Positions 44,040-54,263 of a stretch of 64,000 bases of DNA are shown piece by piece. The position numbers were made by a program, and so were the translations under genes. Below the pieces are notes generated by a model, which worked only from the letters and a program-made list of their open reading frames with translations, was not told the DNA's origin and searched no databases. The first letter of the stretch is position 1; each line of letters begins with the position of its first letter. Source of the DNA: GCA-002733465 sp039969155 (GTDB taxonomy: Bacteria > Pseudomonadota > Gammaproteobacteria > Enterobacterales > Kangiellaceae); NCBI GenBank assembly GCA_039969155.1, contig JBDVOJ010000010.1, positions 25,621-89,620 on the forward strand. The letters run 5' to 3'.

Positions 44040-46559
44040 TTAGAACGTTTGTCCTACGTTAAATGAAAATCCTTCGCGTCGATCTCCTTCTTGCGATTCT
44101 ATGATTTTAGCGAAACTGATGACAAGCGGCCCCATAGGAGACAACCATTGTATCGAGAATCCAGTAGAAGCGCGATAGGTATTTGATCGAGAATAGTCTG
44201 GAATTTTGTCAAATTGAACAGGGTCAACTAACGAGCTATAACGTCCTCTGTCAAATTTAGTATCCCACAAGTTCCCGACATCAACAAAGAAACTAGTTCT
44301 AACGGAGTTACTTTGCTCGACAAAAGGTACCGGAAAAATTAACTCAAAACTCGCTAAAGCCTTAGCGTTACCACCAACCGTTCTTCGACCAATCAATATC
44401 GAATCGTACTCTTCTGGTAAGTAACTTGGCACGCCGCCGTCAAAGATGTCAACGTTATTGCCATCAGTAATGGATTGCGGCGTTCTAAAAATCTCCCTAG
44501 GTCCAATGGTATTTCTTTCAAACCCGCGTACGCTGCTCGACCCTCCGGTTGAGAAGTTCTCAAAATAAGGAAGGTTTTCACTGTCCCCATAGCCATCCCC
44601 GTAGGATAGTTTTAGGCGACTTAAAAAAGACCATCCAGGAGAAAGCGGAATATAATGATCTAACGCATAGTCGAGTTTATAGAATTCGAGATCACTACCA
44701 GGCACTGCTCCACTTAATGATAAGAACTGCTTGGTTCCTCTGTCGGGGAAAATACCACGGTTGAGACTATTACGTACTATCGATGTACTAAATTTCACCA
44801 AATCATAAGAAAAGTCTGGGTCTTGTCTTACATCTTTCCCGTTATCGGCAAAAAAATCAATAATTTGCTGAGAGGCTCTACCTTTAGCACTCAAATCGTT
44901 GGTCTGAATACCTAACCCGTAATTGAGTCTAGTAATTTCGTTTACAGGATATCCGAAGTTAAAGTCGAGAGCCGTGGTATCTAGTAAGGTAGCCGCGATA
45001 TTGATTTCGCCAAAGTCGGATGAGCGATAGCTTAAAGCTGCGCCCGCGCTGATACCATCAATAGTAAAATAAGGATCAAAATAATTCAGTGCGTAGTTAG
45101 TCGAGAAACTATTTTTGTTAACTGACAGACCAACCGTTTTACCTGAACCCAGAAAGTTATTATGACTGACATTAGCATTGACCGAGAGTCCATAGGTTGA
45201 GCCATATCCTAACCCGCCCGAAATTGTGCCCGCAGAACGTTCTTTGATTTTGTAATTAACATCCACCCGGTCTTCTTTGTCTTCCATTTTAGGTGTTTCA
45301 ACTTCAACTTCTTCGACGAAGGTGAGTCTCTGTAGTCTTATTTTAGTTCGGTCAACTTGCGCGGTAGACAAGGCACCACCTTCCATTAACCGAGCTTCCC
45401 GTCTTAGGACTACATCATTAGTTGTTTCATTACCGGTATAGTTAATACGATTAACATAAACTTTCTTACCTGGGTCAACGTATAGGCTTATATCAACTTT
45501 ATTGGTACCCGGCTTGACCGTTGGCACTGAAGTAACTTTGGCAAATGCATAACCAAAATAACCTAAGTTTTGCTTGATTTGTTCCTCAGCAAAAGAAATT
45601 GCAGCAGCTGAGTAGGTGTCACCAGTAGTCAACGGCATCAATTGTTTCAAGCGAGTCTCTGTTAATATTAACTCACCGTTAAATGCTATTTTGGATACCT
45701 CGAACTTTTCACCTTCTGCAACGTTAATAGTGATAAAGATGCCTTTTCTATCTGGGGATATAGCGACTTGAGTCGAAGTAACGTTAAATTTTAAATAGCC
45801 TCGATCAAGGTAATAGGAACGCAGAGTCTCTAAATCTCCTGAAAGCTTCTCACGAGCATATTGGTCGTCACTGGTAATAAACGAAAACCAACCACCAGTA
45901 GTAATTTCAAACTGGTCAAGCAGTTCTTCGTTACTAAAAAGCCTGTTACCAACAATATTTATGGACTCAATTCTGGCAGGTTCCCCTTCACTCACCTGAA
46001 ACTGAATCATGACTCTGTTTCGAGAGCGGCGAATCACTTTATTAGTAATCTTTACAGAATATTTGCCGTGCGCAAAGTATTGCTCTTCCATACCACCGAT
46101 AATGTCTTTAATTGCTGCGGGGTTATAAATTTCACCTTTAGCGAATCCAGCACCTTTCATGGCGTCAAGAATTTGTTCGGTCTTTATATCATTATTTCCA
46201 TCGATGGTTATCTCTGAAATGGTCGGGCGCTCAACAACATCAATTAACAGGGTATTACCCTCTCTAAAAATCCGAATATCATCGAAGTTATCTGCCGCAA
46301 ACAAAGTTCTAATAATGGTAGGTACACGGCTCGTGTCTAATCGTTCACCAACTTGCAGTGGAAGCATGTTAAAGAATGTCCCTAGCTCCATTCTTTGTAA
46401 ACCTTCAACTTTTATGTCTTCGACGACAAAGCTAGAATCATTAGATGCCGCTATAATTGTGCTAGAGCTTAACGCAGCTGCAGCCATAGCAAAGAGTAGA
46501 GCCAGCGGCTTAGCCAATCGACTTATATTATTTATACTTTTACCCAAAATCTTACCCAT
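44040..46559 (-). CDS. bamA: Outer-membrane protein assembly factor BamA
   Basis: An 839-residue Omp85 insertase for outer-membrane beta-barrels. A signal sequence (1 to about 38, hydrophobic segment ending SSSTIIAAS) is followed by five POTRA domains (about 42-440) and a 16-strand barrel, with the VRGF loop motif in SVRGFERNTIGPRE and a C-terminal strand ending FNVGQTF. E. coli BamA is 810 residues. It lies between rseP and skp, the standard order. Confidence 0.96.
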   Translation of the reverse strand: MGKILGKSINNISRLAKPLALLFAMAAAALSSSTIIAASNDSSFVVEDIKVEGLQRMELGTFFNMLPLQVGERLDTSRVPTIIRTLFAADNFDDIRIFREGNTLLIDVVERPTISEITIDGNNDIKTEQILDAMKGAGFAKGEIYNPAAIKDIIGGMEEQYFAHGKYSVKITNKVIRRSRNRVMIQFQVSEGEPARIESINIVGNRLFSNEELLDQFEITTGGWFSFITSDDQYAREKLSGDLETLRSYYLDRGYLKFNVTSTQVAISPDRKGIFITINVAEGEKFEVSKIAFNGELILTETRLKQLMPLTTGDTYSAAAISFAEEQIKQNLGYFGYAFAKVTSVPTVKPGTNKVDISLYVDPGKKVYVNRINYTGNETTNDVVLRREARLMEGGALSTAQVDRTKIRLQRLTFVEEVEVETPKMEDKEDRVDVNYKIKERSAGTISGGLGYGSTYGLSVNANVSHNNFLGSGKTVGLSVNKNSFSTNYALNYFDPYFTIDGISAGAALSYRSSDFGEINIAATLLDTTALDFNFGYPVNEITRLNYGLGIQTNDLSAKGRASQQIIDFFADNGKDVRQDPDFSYDLVKFSTSIVRNSLNRGIFPDRGTKQFLSLSGAVPGSDLEFYKLDYALDHYIPLSPGWSFLSRLKLSYGDGYGDSENLPYFENFSTGGSSSVRGFERNTIGPREIFRTPQSITDGNNVDIFDGGVPSYLPEEYDSILIGRRTVGGNAKALASFELIFPVPFVEQSNSVRTSFFVDVGNLWDTKFDRGRYSSLVDPVQFDKIPDYSRSNTYRASTGFSIQWLSPMGPLVISFAKIIESQEGDRREGFSFNVGQTF

Positions 46560-46588
46560 AAATATTTTACTTCTTAATAATTGCTCTA

Positions 46589-47941
46589 CTACAAGAAACT
46601 AAATCGTGACAAGTCGTTAAAAATTGCCATAGCCATTAATGCAAAAACTAGCATCATCCCTATCTGCAAACCGATATTTTGTACTTTTTCCGACAGAGGT
46701 TTTCCTCTTATCGCTTCTATCACAAAATAAAGGAAGTGCCCGCCATCCAACATTGGTACCGGTAATAGGTTAATAAAGCCTAAATTCACACTTATCAAAG
46801 CTAGAAACCTCAGAAAAGTAATTATACCGTATGAAGCACTTGTACCTGCTCCTTCAGCTATTGCCAATGGTCCGCTTAAACTCTTGGTCGATATTTCACC
46901 AAACAATAACTTTTTAAACATGCGAACGGTTAATTCTATCATACGATAGGTCTCCGCAAACGCCATATTTACCGCTTGCAAAGGATCCGCTTCAAGAACC
47001 ACAAAATAAGGCTTTACCAAAGGTACAATCCCTAAGACACCTTCTGCTTGGCCGTTATGCTCACGAGAATCTAAGACCACAGGAATGGACATCAGTTCAT
47101 CATTTCTTAAAACTTCTATTTGAGTGAGTTGATTTGGTCGTTTTGCGAGCAACTCAGACATATCACGCCATAGCTTTACTGGCTGCGCTTCAATTGAAAC
47201 GATTTGGTCTCCTTGATAAAAACCTGCTTTATCTGCCGCGCTTCCTTTACTAATCTCACCGATAATACTCAATCTCATCATATGTATCAGTCCAAGAGAT
47301 TTAAGCACGTCAGGTCTTTGTTCATCGACTTTCCAACCACTAATATCGAGAGATAGCTTTTTTTCTGTCGGCTCGCCTTTTCTTAATACTCTTAAATCAA
47401 TTGAAGAGCTTTCACCCATTCGCTTTACAAGACTCAAATTGACATCTTTATATGTCTTTGTTATTTCACCATCTACAGCAGTAATTTGGTCGCCTTGTTT
47501 TAGTCCTGCAGCTGCAGCAATAGTCCCTAGATTAGGTTCAGCTACCACCGGTTTTAACTCGGTAGTATCATTAATAAAAATAACCCAATACAATAGTATG
47601 GCTAAGAGAAAATTGGCAGCGGGGCCAGCCAGAACAATTGCCATTCTGACCCAAACGGTTTGTCGATTAAAAGCTTGCTTTTGTTCCTCTTCAGTTAAAG
47701 GTGTTTCATCATCGACTTGCTCTCCAAGCATTTTAACGTAACCACCTAAAGGAATGGTGGCGATGACGTATCTAACTCCGTCCTTAGCAACGCGCTGCCA
47801 AAGCGGTTTGCCAAATCCAACGGAAAAAGTAAGTACCTTTACTCCCAATTTACGAGCAACAATAAAATGCCCATACTCATGAATTGTTACTAGAACACCT
47901 AGCGCAACAATAAACGAAACTAAATTCCACAAGAATTCCAT
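46589..47941 (-). CDS. rseP: Site-2 zinc metalloprotease RseP
   Basis: A 450-residue intramembrane protease that cuts RseA after DegS, freeing sigma-E when outer-membrane proteins misfold. Motifs: zinc site HEYGH (21-25), two tandem PDZ domains in the middle, and a C-terminal LLPVPMLDGGH segment carrying the third zinc ligand. The ATG at 47941 gives exactly the E. coli length and is one base past the dxr stop; a TTG eight codons earlier overlaps dxr and was rejected. Confidence 0.95.
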   Translation of the reverse strand: MEFLWNLVSFIVALGVLVTIHEYGHFIVARKLGVKVLTFSVGFGKPLWQRVAKDGVRYVIATIPLGGYVKMLGEQVDDETPLTEEEQKQAFNRQTVWVRMAIVLAGPAANFLLAILLYWVIFINDTTELKPVVAEPNLGTIAAAAGLKQGDQITAVDGEITKTYKDVNLSLVKRMGESSSIDLRVLRKGEPTEKKLSLDISGWKVDEQRPDVLKSLGLIHMMRLSIIGEISKGSAADKAGFYQGDQIVSIEAQPVKLWRDMSELLAKRPNQLTQIEVLRNDELMSIPVVLDSREHNGQAEGVLGIVPLVKPYFVVLEADPLQAVNMAFAETYRMIELTVRMFKKLLFGEISTKSLSGPLAIAEGAGTSASYGIITFLRFLALISVNLGFINLLPVPMLDGGHFLYFVIEAIRGKPLSEKVQNIGLQIGMMLVFALMAMAIFNDLSRFSFL

Positions 47942-47942
47942 A

Positions 47943-49130
47943 CTATTTACTAAACTCACTGACAAATTTACTAGCTAGGTCTCGAGCATGCTGATTTGCT
48001 TGTACTATCTGGTCAATACTCTGTAAAGATTCGAAAGTTGAACTAGAGAGGGTTCGTTCTATTATTTCTGCAATTTGAGTAAATTTAATTCTCTTCTCCA
48101 AAAATGCGTCGACAGCTATTTCATTTGCAGCGTTGAGAATACATGGCGCACTAAGTCCTTCTTTGGCGGCATAAATTGCCAACTTCAAACACGGATAACG
48201 CTCAAAATCGGGCGGCCTGAAATCAAGACTTTTTATGGAATAAAAATCTAAAGGCTTAACACCGGCTTCGATTCTTTCTGGCCAAGCAAGACAATGAGCA
48301 ATCGGTGTACGCATATCTGGATTGCCCATTTGCGCGATAACAGAGCCATCGACGTAAGACACCATAGAGTGAATTATACTTTGAGGATGTAAAACAATTT
48401 TAACTTTCTCAATATCAACATTAAAAAGAAAACAAGCTTCGATTAACTCTAAGCCTTTATTCATCATAGTCGCAGAATCAACTGAAATTTTTCGTCCCAT
48501 CTCCCAATTTGGATGGGCACACGCCTGCTCGGGCGTTTTATCGGCTAAATTATCTAACGGCTCATTAATAAATGGTCCACCGGATCCGGTTAAGAGAATT
48601 TCATTGACGCCACTTAATCGTTCAGCTGAATTCTTGTGAGTTGGCGGTAATGATTGGAAAATTGCGTTGTGCTCACTGTCTACAGGTAACAAGGTGGCGC
48701 CTTCATATTCAACCTTAGACATAAACAAATCGCCAGACATAACCAAAGCTTCCTTATTGGCTAACAAAATTTTTCGATTCGCTTTCACGCCACTTAATGT
48801 AGGAAGCAAACCGGCCGCTCCGACGATCGCAGCAACAACAATGTCAACGTCATATTTACCGGCCGCATCATTCACCGCCTGTTGACCGCTTTCTACTATA
48901 ATTCTTAGACCACTTTTTTCTATTAAACTTTTTAATTCTTTAGCAGCAACCTTACAAGCCATAACCGCAACACGAGGTTTAAACTGTTGGCACTGTTCAA
49001 ATAGTTTTTGGTAGTTGGTGTTAGCTGTCAACACTTCGACAGTATACAAACTAGCGTTTCTAGAAACGACATCGAGCGTGCTACATCCGATGGAACCTGT
49101 CGCCCCGAGAATACAAATACGACTAACCAT
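47943..49130 (-). CDS. dxr: 1-deoxy-D-xylulose 5-phosphate reductoisomerase
   Basis: A 395-residue NADPH-dependent enzyme of the MEP isoprenoid pathway, making 2-C-methylerythritol 4-phosphate. The NADPH site GATGSIGCSTLDVV is near residue 8, with metal ligands and catalytic loop in LLPVDSEHNAIFQ and VLHPQSIIHSMVSYVDGS. The ATG at 49130 overlaps the cdsA stop by eight bases; a TTG four codons upstream is less likely. Its position between cdsA and rseP follows the Pseudomonas order. Confidence 0.96.
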   Translation of the reverse strand: MVSRICILGATGSIGCSTLDVVSRNASLYTVEVLTANTNYQKLFEQCQQFKPRVAVMACKVAAKELKSLIEKSGLRIIVESGQQAVNDAAGKYDVDIVVAAIVGAAGLLPTLSGVKANRKILLANKEALVMSGDLFMSKVEYEGATLLPVDSEHNAIFQSLPPTHKNSAERLSGVNEILLTGSGGPFINEPLDNLADKTPEQACAHPNWEMGRKISVDSATMMNKGLELIEACFLFNVDIEKVKIVLHPQSIIHSMVSYVDGSVIAQMGNPDMRTPIAHCLAWPERIEAGVKPLDFYSIKSLDFRPPDFERYPCLKLAIYAAKEGLSAPCILNAANEIAVDAFLEKRIKFTQIAEIIERTLSSSTFESLQSIDQIVQANQHARDLASKFVSEFSK

Positions 49131-50007
49131 TGAACCACTCAAAATAACTAAAAGTTAGCAAAAACACAGGAGCGACAGTGATAGTACTGTCTAATCTATC
49201 CAACAGTCCACCATGACCTGGAAGTAGGTTTCCAGAATCCTTAATATTGGACACTCTTTTTAGCGCACTTTCAAACAGATCACCAAAAACAGATATAACC
49301 GCCAACGCAAATACTACGGCCAGATAAACAGCCATGTTATCAACCTTAAGATCGAGCACTCCTATACCTGCCCACCCGATTAAAGTACTCAGCAATAAAC
49401 CGCCTATCGCTCCTTCCCAAGTTTTATTAGGACTAACGGAAGTTAGTTTGTGTTTACCAAATAATTTCCCGGTAACGAAAGCACCGGTATCAGCGGCCCA
49501 AATAATTAGCAGCATAAATAATAATAATGAACCTCCGTAATTTGGGTTTTCATTGGCATACCCAATATTTCTTAAACTTACAAAAGATACAAATAGTGCT
49601 GGAAGTAAAATAAACCCAAACAAACTGGTGACGTAAACATTCCGCCACCAATTAGATTCCTTAGAAAAGGTTAAGACAATAACGAAGGCCAAAAAAATAG
49701 CAATGATTGACAGTAGTAAAAAAACCAACGGAAGATCAAATTGAAGATGATGCGGCCAACTTAATGACGGCCATACTAAAATCGATTCACTAAGGTACCA
49801 TATGCTTATGTTGATTGAGCTAACAACCAATGCAAATATGCTAGCTTTAACCGGTGAATTGATTTGAGACAGTTTTGCCCATTCAAGCGCCAATAAATAA
49901 ACAACAATAATTATCAGCCCAGCGAAAGTATCTATCGGCACTCTAAATAAAAGCAGATAAACCACAGGAAGCAACGCTAAGGCGGTTATGACTCTTTGCT
50001 TCAACAT
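49123..50007 (-). CDS. cdsA: Phosphatidate cytidylyltransferase
   Basis: A 294-residue integral membrane enzyme that makes CDP-diacylglycerol from CTP and phosphatidate. About eight hydrophobic segments precede the C-terminal signature SVFGDLFESALKRVSNIKD followed by LLPGHGGLLDRLDS. It sits between uppS and dxr and overlaps dxr by eight bases. Confidence 0.96.
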   Translation of the reverse strand: MLKQRVITALALLPVVYLLLFRVPIDTFAGLIIIVVYLLALEWAKLSQINSPVKASIFALVVSSINISIWYLSESILVWPSLSWPHHLQFDLPLVFLLLSIIAIFLAFVIVLTFSKESNWWRNVYVTSLFGFILLPALFVSFVSLRNIGYANENPNYGGSLLLFMLLIIWAADTGAFVTGKLFGKHKLTSVSPNKTWEGAIGGLLLSTLIGWAGIGVLDLKVDNMAVYLAVVFALAVISVFGDLFESALKRVSNIKDSGNLLPGHGGLLDRLDSTITVAPVFLLTFSYFEWFNG

Positions 50008-50037
50008 TTAATTAGCACTCCATCTCAAAAGGTTTTC

Positions 50038-50751
50038 CTATTCGGAAACCTGTTCTCCGGTCTTTCCGAATCTGCGTTGTCTTTGCGAGTATTCTTCTAA
50101 TGCCAGTTCAAGTTCAACACGATCAAAGTCCGGCCATAACTTCTCACTGAAATATAATTCTGCATATGCAGCTTGCCAAATTAAGAAATTGCTTATTCTC
50201 TGTTCACCACCGGTACGAATCATTAAATCTAACTGCGGTAACTCTGAGGTAGAAAGAAAGCTTTCTAATAACGCCTCTGAAATAGGTTGGTCATTAGGTA
50301 AAGTTTGTTTAGCCTTATTAGCCGCCTGCAAGATGTCCCAACGACCACCGTAATTGGCTGCAATATTCAGACAAAGCCCATCGTTTTCTTTAGTTTGCTC
50401 TATCGCCTCTTTAATACTCTTTTGAAGTTTGGAATTAAATCCACTCACGTCACCCAAAAATCTCAGCTGTGCATTATTCTTATTGAGCAGTTTAATCTCT
50501 CTTTTAAGAGCCATTACAAATAGCTCCATCAAATAACTAACCTCTTCTTCAGGTCGGGCCCAATTTTCACTGCTAAATGCGAATAGTGTCAAAGACTCTA
50601 CGCCTTTCTCCGCACAAACTTCAATCACTTCTCGGGTCTTTTCGACACCAGCTTTATGACCAAATGTTCGCTTCTTATTGCGAGCTTGTGCCCATCGACC
50701 GTTACCGTCCATGATGATTGCTACATGTTTTGGAATACTGCTTTTCGTCAT
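50038..50751 (-). CDS. uppS: Undecaprenyl diphosphate synthase
   Basis: A 237-residue cis-prenyltransferase that makes the C55 carrier for peptidoglycan and LPS. The catalytic Asp15 is in IMDGNGRWAQ; the substrate sites LFAFSSENWARP and IRTGGEQRISNFLIWQ are also present. It is the first gene after the frr terminator and probably starts the envelope operon running to dnaE. Confidence 0.96.
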   Translation of the reverse strand: MTKSSIPKHVAIIMDGNGRWAQARNKKRTFGHKAGVEKTREVIEVCAEKGVESLTLFAFSSENWARPEEEVSYLMELFVMALKREIKLLNKNNAQLRFLGDVSGFNSKLQKSIKEAIEQTKENDGLCLNIAANYGGRWDILQAANKAKQTLPNDQPISEALLESFLSTSELPQLDLMIRTGGEQRISNFLIWQAAYAELYFSEKLWPDFDRVELELALEEYSQRQRRFGKTGEQVSE

Positions 50752-50803
50752 TAATTATCTCAAAGATAAACTCGTTTTTTTTAATTTGTGAGAAGAGTAA
50801 ATA

Positions 50804-50841
50804 CAAAAAACGCCGCAAAAGCTGGTTGAGCTATGCGGCGC
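50804..50841 (-). terminator. Rho-independent terminator of frr
   Basis: Minus-strand arms CGCCGCA and TGCGGCG, with an inner AGCT/AGCT pairing in the loop, followed by TTTTTT. It separates the translation genes from uppS onward. Confidence 0.88.
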
Positions 50842-50892
50842 TTAGATGCAAAGCTGTTCTTCTAATTTGCTTAAGCTAGAAGATCAGAATGG

Positions 50893-51450
50893 CTATATTT
50901 CCATCAATTCTTGTTCTTTTACTGCGCTCATCTCGTCTATTTTTTTAACATGAACATCAGTAATTTTTTGAACTTCGTCTTCTGCGCGATGAAGCTCATC
51001 TTCACTTATTTCTTTCTCGCTTTCTAACTCTTTAAGCGTTGAATTAGCGTCTCTTCGAATATTTCTTACAGCGACCTTAGCAGCTTCCGCTTCACTACGG
51101 ACAATTTTAGTCATGTCTTTACGACGCTCTTCGGTCAAAGCTGGCATTGGCAATCGAATGACATTTCCAGCAGTATTTGGTGTAATACCTAAATCCGACT
51201 CCATCAACGCTTTTTCAACAGGCTGAACCATGGATGCTTCAAAAGGCTGCACTACCAACGTACGTGAATCCTGCACGGAAATCGTCGCGGCTTGCGAAAG
51301 AGGCGTATCGACTCCGTAGTAGGAGACAGTCAAATGAGCTAACAAACTAGGATGAGCTCTGCCAGTTCGTATCTTTTGTAAACTGGTCTTAAATGACTCT
51401 ATGCTCTTATCCATTCGAGTTTGAGCATCTTCTTTAATTTCATTTATCAC
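50893..51450 (-). CDS. frr: Ribosome recycling factor
   Basis: A 185-residue factor that, with EF-G, splits post-termination ribosomes. The sequence IRTGRAHPSLL and RLPMPALTEERRKDMTKIVR are family signatures, and the length equals E. coli Frr. The start is GTG with GGGAG 7 bases upstream. It ends the rpsB-tsf-pyrH-frr unit. Confidence 0.96.
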   Translation of the reverse strand: MINEIKEDAQTRMDKSIESFKTSLQKIRTGRAHPSLLAHLTVSYYGVDTPLSQAATISVQDSRTLVVQPFEASMVQPVEKALMESDLGITPNTAGNVIRLPMPALTEERRKDMTKIVRSEAEAAKVAVRNIRRDANSTLKELESEKEISEDELHRAEDEVQKITDVHVKKIDEMSAVKEQELMEI

Positions 51451-51492
51451 GCAATAACTCCCTAATTAGATTAAAACACTCACTAGAAATTT

Positions 51493-52224
51493 TTATTTAC
51501 AGTGAATCAATGTACCTTCTGATCCATCAACCACTGCTTTTATTAACGCCCCTGGCTTATTTAAGTTAAACACTCTAATCGACTTATTGTGGTCGCGAGC
51601 GAGACAAAAGGCGGTTAAATCCATAATACCCAACTCCTTTGATAGCGCCTCATCATAACTTAACGAATCATACTTAACCGCATTCGGATCGACATTCGGG
51701 TCCGCTGAAAATACTCCGTCGACTTTAGTCGCTTTTAATATCACGTCCGCGTCAATTTCAATACCTCGGAGACAAGCTGCGGTATCGGTAGTAAAAAATG
51801 GATTTCCAGTTCCGGCGGTAAAAATGACCACTTGCTCTTTTTGCATAAACCGAATAGCAAATCGTCGGTCATAATCCTCACAAACTCCGGTCAAGGAGAT
51901 GGCCGACATCACTCTGGTACCGACCTTAATTCTTTCTAACGCATCTTGCATGGCAAGTGAATTCATAACGGTTGCAAGCATTCCCATATGGTCACCCGCA
52001 ACTCGATTCATGCCAGCATTAGCTAATTTTTCACCTCTAAACAGATTGCCGCCACCAATCACTAAACCGACTTCGATACCTTGCTCGATAATCACTTTAA
52101 TTTCGGCAGCAATTCTGTCTAAAATTGTGGGATCAATGCCAAAAGACTCTGCACCCATTAAGGCTTCGCCACTGAGCTTAAGAAGAATTCTCTTATTAGT
52201 CTTAGTTGGTGCAGAACTTGGCAT
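51493..52224 (-). CDS. pyrH: Uridylate kinase
   Basis: A 243-residue hexameric UMP kinase of the amino-acid-kinase fold. Visible are RILLKLSGEALMG (ATP phosphate loop), GGGNLFRG and the uridine-site segment with TGNPFFTTDTAA. Length matches E. coli (241). Its ATG follows the tsf stop by five bases with GGGGAG 8 bases upstream. Confidence 0.96.
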   Translation of the reverse strand: MPSSAPTKTNKRILLKLSGEALMGAESFGIDPTILDRIAAEIKVIIEQGIEVGLVIGGGNLFRGEKLANAGMNRVAGDHMGMLATVMNSLAMQDALERIKVGTRVMSAISLTGVCEDYDRRFAIRFMQKEQVVIFTAGTGNPFFTTDTAACLRGIEIDADVILKATKVDGVFSADPNVDPNAVKYDSLSYDEALSKELGIMDLTAFCLARDHNKSIRVFNLNKPGALIKAVVDGSEGTLIHCK

Positions 52225-52229
52225 AAATA

Positions 52230-53111
52230 TTACTCCCCTTTTACTTGCGCCATTACTTCGGCAGCAAAGTCATCTTCAACTTTTTCGATCCCTTCGCCAA
52301 CTTCTAAACGAACTAGGCTAGTAACCTCGGCTGAAGCTGATTTTAACAAATCACCAACCGTTGTCGACGGATCTTTCACGAAAGATTGTCCTACAAGACA
52401 AACTTCCGCAGCAAACTTACGCATACGGCCAACAACCATTTTCTCCGCGATGTCAGCTGGCTTACCGCTAGCTATAGCCTGTGCAGTGAAAATTTCTTTT
52501 TCACGGTTGTACACATCTTCCGAAATTTCTTCAGGTGTGATGAACTGAGGATTGGTTGCTGCTGCGTGCATTGCAACATCTTTAGCCAGTTCTGCAGAGC
52601 CACCTTTGAGCGCTACAACTACGCCTATTTGTCCACCATGAATATAGGTATTCAATGCGCCATCGTTCGCTTCTACTAACTGTACTCGTCTAACAGTGAT
52701 GTTTTCACCGATTTTTGCGATTAAGTTAGTTCTTGCTGTTTCAACAGATTCACCAGAAGCAAGGTTTGCAGCGATTAATGACTCAATATTTGCAGTTTTG
52801 TTCGCCAGCGCAGCATCAACTACCGCGGTTGCGAACCCTTTAAAGCTCTCATCTCGAGCAACAAAGTCAGTTTCACTGTTGATCTCAACAATCACAGCCG
52901 TTTTTGCATCATCGCTAGTTTTGGCGATAATGACACCTTCGGCAGCAACTCGACCAGCCTTTTTCTCAGCTTTGGCTGCACCAGATTTACGCATATTATC
53001 AATTGCTACTTCGATATCACCATTGGTTTCTACCAAAGCTTTTTTGCATTCCATCATGCCCGCGCCAGTTCTTTCACGCAGTTCTTTTACTTGAGCAGCG
53101 GTAATCGCCAT
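52230..53111 (-). CDS. tsf: Elongation factor Ts
   Basis: A 293-residue nucleotide exchange factor for EF-Tu. The N-terminal RERTGAGMMECKKAL and the catalytic TDFVARD (Asp and Phe contacting EF-Tu) are conserved. The ATG at 53111 is backed by GGAG 7 bases upstream and matches the E. coli start (MAEITA); a GTG four codons earlier was rejected. Confidence 0.97.
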   Translation of the reverse strand: MAITAAQVKELRERTGAGMMECKKALVETNGDIEVAIDNMRKSGAAKAEKKAGRVAAEGVIIAKTSDDAKTAVIVEINSETDFVARDESFKGFATAVVDAALANKTANIESLIAANLASGESVETARTNLIAKIGENITVRRVQLVEANDGALNTYIHGGQIGVVVALKGGSAELAKDVAMHAAATNPQFITPEEISEDVYNREKEIFTAQAIASGKPADIAEKMVVGRMRKFAAEVCLVGQSFVKDPSTTVGDLLKSASAEVTSLVRLEVGEGIEKVEDDFAAEVMAQVKGE

Positions 53112-53191
53112 AATATTCTCCACTCGTTCTTCAATTAACAGACCGTAAGCACTTTAAAAAAGGGACGGCCCCAAATAATCATGGTTTAGTT

Positions 53192-53216
53192 AAAAAATAG
53201 GGGGCTAAGCCCCCTA
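53192..53216 (-). terminator. Terminator/attenuator between rpsB and tsf
   Basis: Minus-strand stem TAGGGGGC / GCCCCCTA, loop TTA, then TTTTTT. tsf follows, so it probably sets the rpsB to tsf ratio by partial termination. A second GGG-CCC hairpin with six Ts lies at about 53155-53172. Confidence 0.85.
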
Positions 53217-53239
53217 CTTCTATCGCTAGAATAATTTTA

Positions 53240-54094
53240 TTATTCTGCAGCAGCGTCTTCGTTTGACTCAGCAGGCGCTGCGTCTTCTTTAGGCGCTTCT
53301 TCTTTAGTCGCTTTCGCTTTCTTAGTCTTTACAACTGCTTTAGGCTTTTCTTCAACAGCTGCTTCTTCAACAAACTCGTCGCTTGGAGACTCTTCAGCCG
53401 GCGCTGTTGCAGTAGATTGACGACCTTCGATAATGGTATCTGCAGCACTAGACAAGTAAAGTTGTACTGCACGAATTGCATCGTCATTTCCAGGGATAAC
53501 GTAATCGATACCGTCAGGGCTAGAGTTACTATCAACAACAGCAATCACTGGGATACCTAATTTCTTAGCTTCTGCAATCGCAATGTGCTCATGGTCAGCA
53601 TCAATGACGAATAATACGTCAGGAAGACCACCGATGTTTTTGATTCCACCGATACTAGCTTCTAGCTTTGCCATTTCGCGGCTTAGTAAAAGACCTTCTT
53701 TCTTGGTTAGTCTCTCGAAAGTGCCGTCTTCGCTTTGCTTTTCAAGCTCTTTCAAACGGTTAATGGATTGACGGATTGTCTTGTAGTTAGTCAACATCCC
53801 ACCTAACCAGCGTTTGTCGACAAAGAATTGCTCACAACGAGTCGCTTCTTCTTTAACAATTTTGCTTGCAGAACGCTTAGTTCCAACAAAAAGGACTTTG
53901 CCTTTTCTTGCTGCAACTGAACTAAGGAAGTTGAGAGCTTCATTAAACATTGGCAATGAATGCTCAAGGTTAATGATATGAATTTTGTTTCTTGCGCCAA
54001 AAATGAATGGTTTCATTTTTGGGTTCCAGTAACGGGTTCTATGTCCGAAATGAACACCCGCTTGTAGCATATCACGCATTGTGACTTTAGCCAT
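53240..54094 (-). CDS. rpsB: 30S ribosomal protein S2
   Basis: A 284-residue small-subunit protein. MRDMLQAGVHFGHRTRYWNPKM and the RWLGGMLTN and PDVLFVIDADHE segments are S2 signatures. E. coli S2 is 241 residues; the extra 40-odd residues form a low-complexity Ala/Glu/Lys/Pro tail after residue 230. GGAG lies 6-7 bases before the ATG. It starts the rpsB-tsf-pyrH-frr cluster. Confidence 0.97.
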   Translation of the reverse strand: MAKVTMRDMLQAGVHFGHRTRYWNPKMKPFIFGARNKIHIINLEHSLPMFNEALNFLSSVAARKGKVLFVGTKRSASKIVKEEATRCEQFFVDKRWLGGMLTNYKTIRQSINRLKELEKQSEDGTFERLTKKEGLLLSREMAKLEASIGGIKNIGGLPDVLFVIDADHEHIAIAEAKKLGIPVIAVVDSNSSPDGIDYVIPGNDDAIRAVQLYLSSAADTIIEGRQSTATAPAEESPSDEFVEEAAVEEKPKAVVKTKKAKATKEEAPKEDAAPAESNEDAAAE

Positions 54095-54113
54095 TGTAAA
54101 CTCCTGATTTTAT

Positions 54114-54152
54114 TAGGGTTATGCGTCCACTGCCCCCAGATATCAAACCCTA
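54114..54152 (-). promoter_or_regulatory. rpsB leader hairpin, probable S2 autoregulatory site
   Basis: On the rpsB mRNA, TAGGGTT pairs with AACCCTA around a loop rich in G (TCTGGGGGCAG), ending about 10 bases before the Shine-Dalgarno. This placement fits the known leader (t44-type) through which S2 represses its own translation; assignment is by position and shape only. Confidence 0.5.
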
Positions 54153-54263
54153 GAAAATAAATTTTCCAAAGCACCCTGAAATCTGTGTCGAACAGTGTGT
54201 GAATTTGGTTAATTTCAGCGTTTGATTTAGACTCTAAATCGATACTTCGTTAACTCGGCGCGC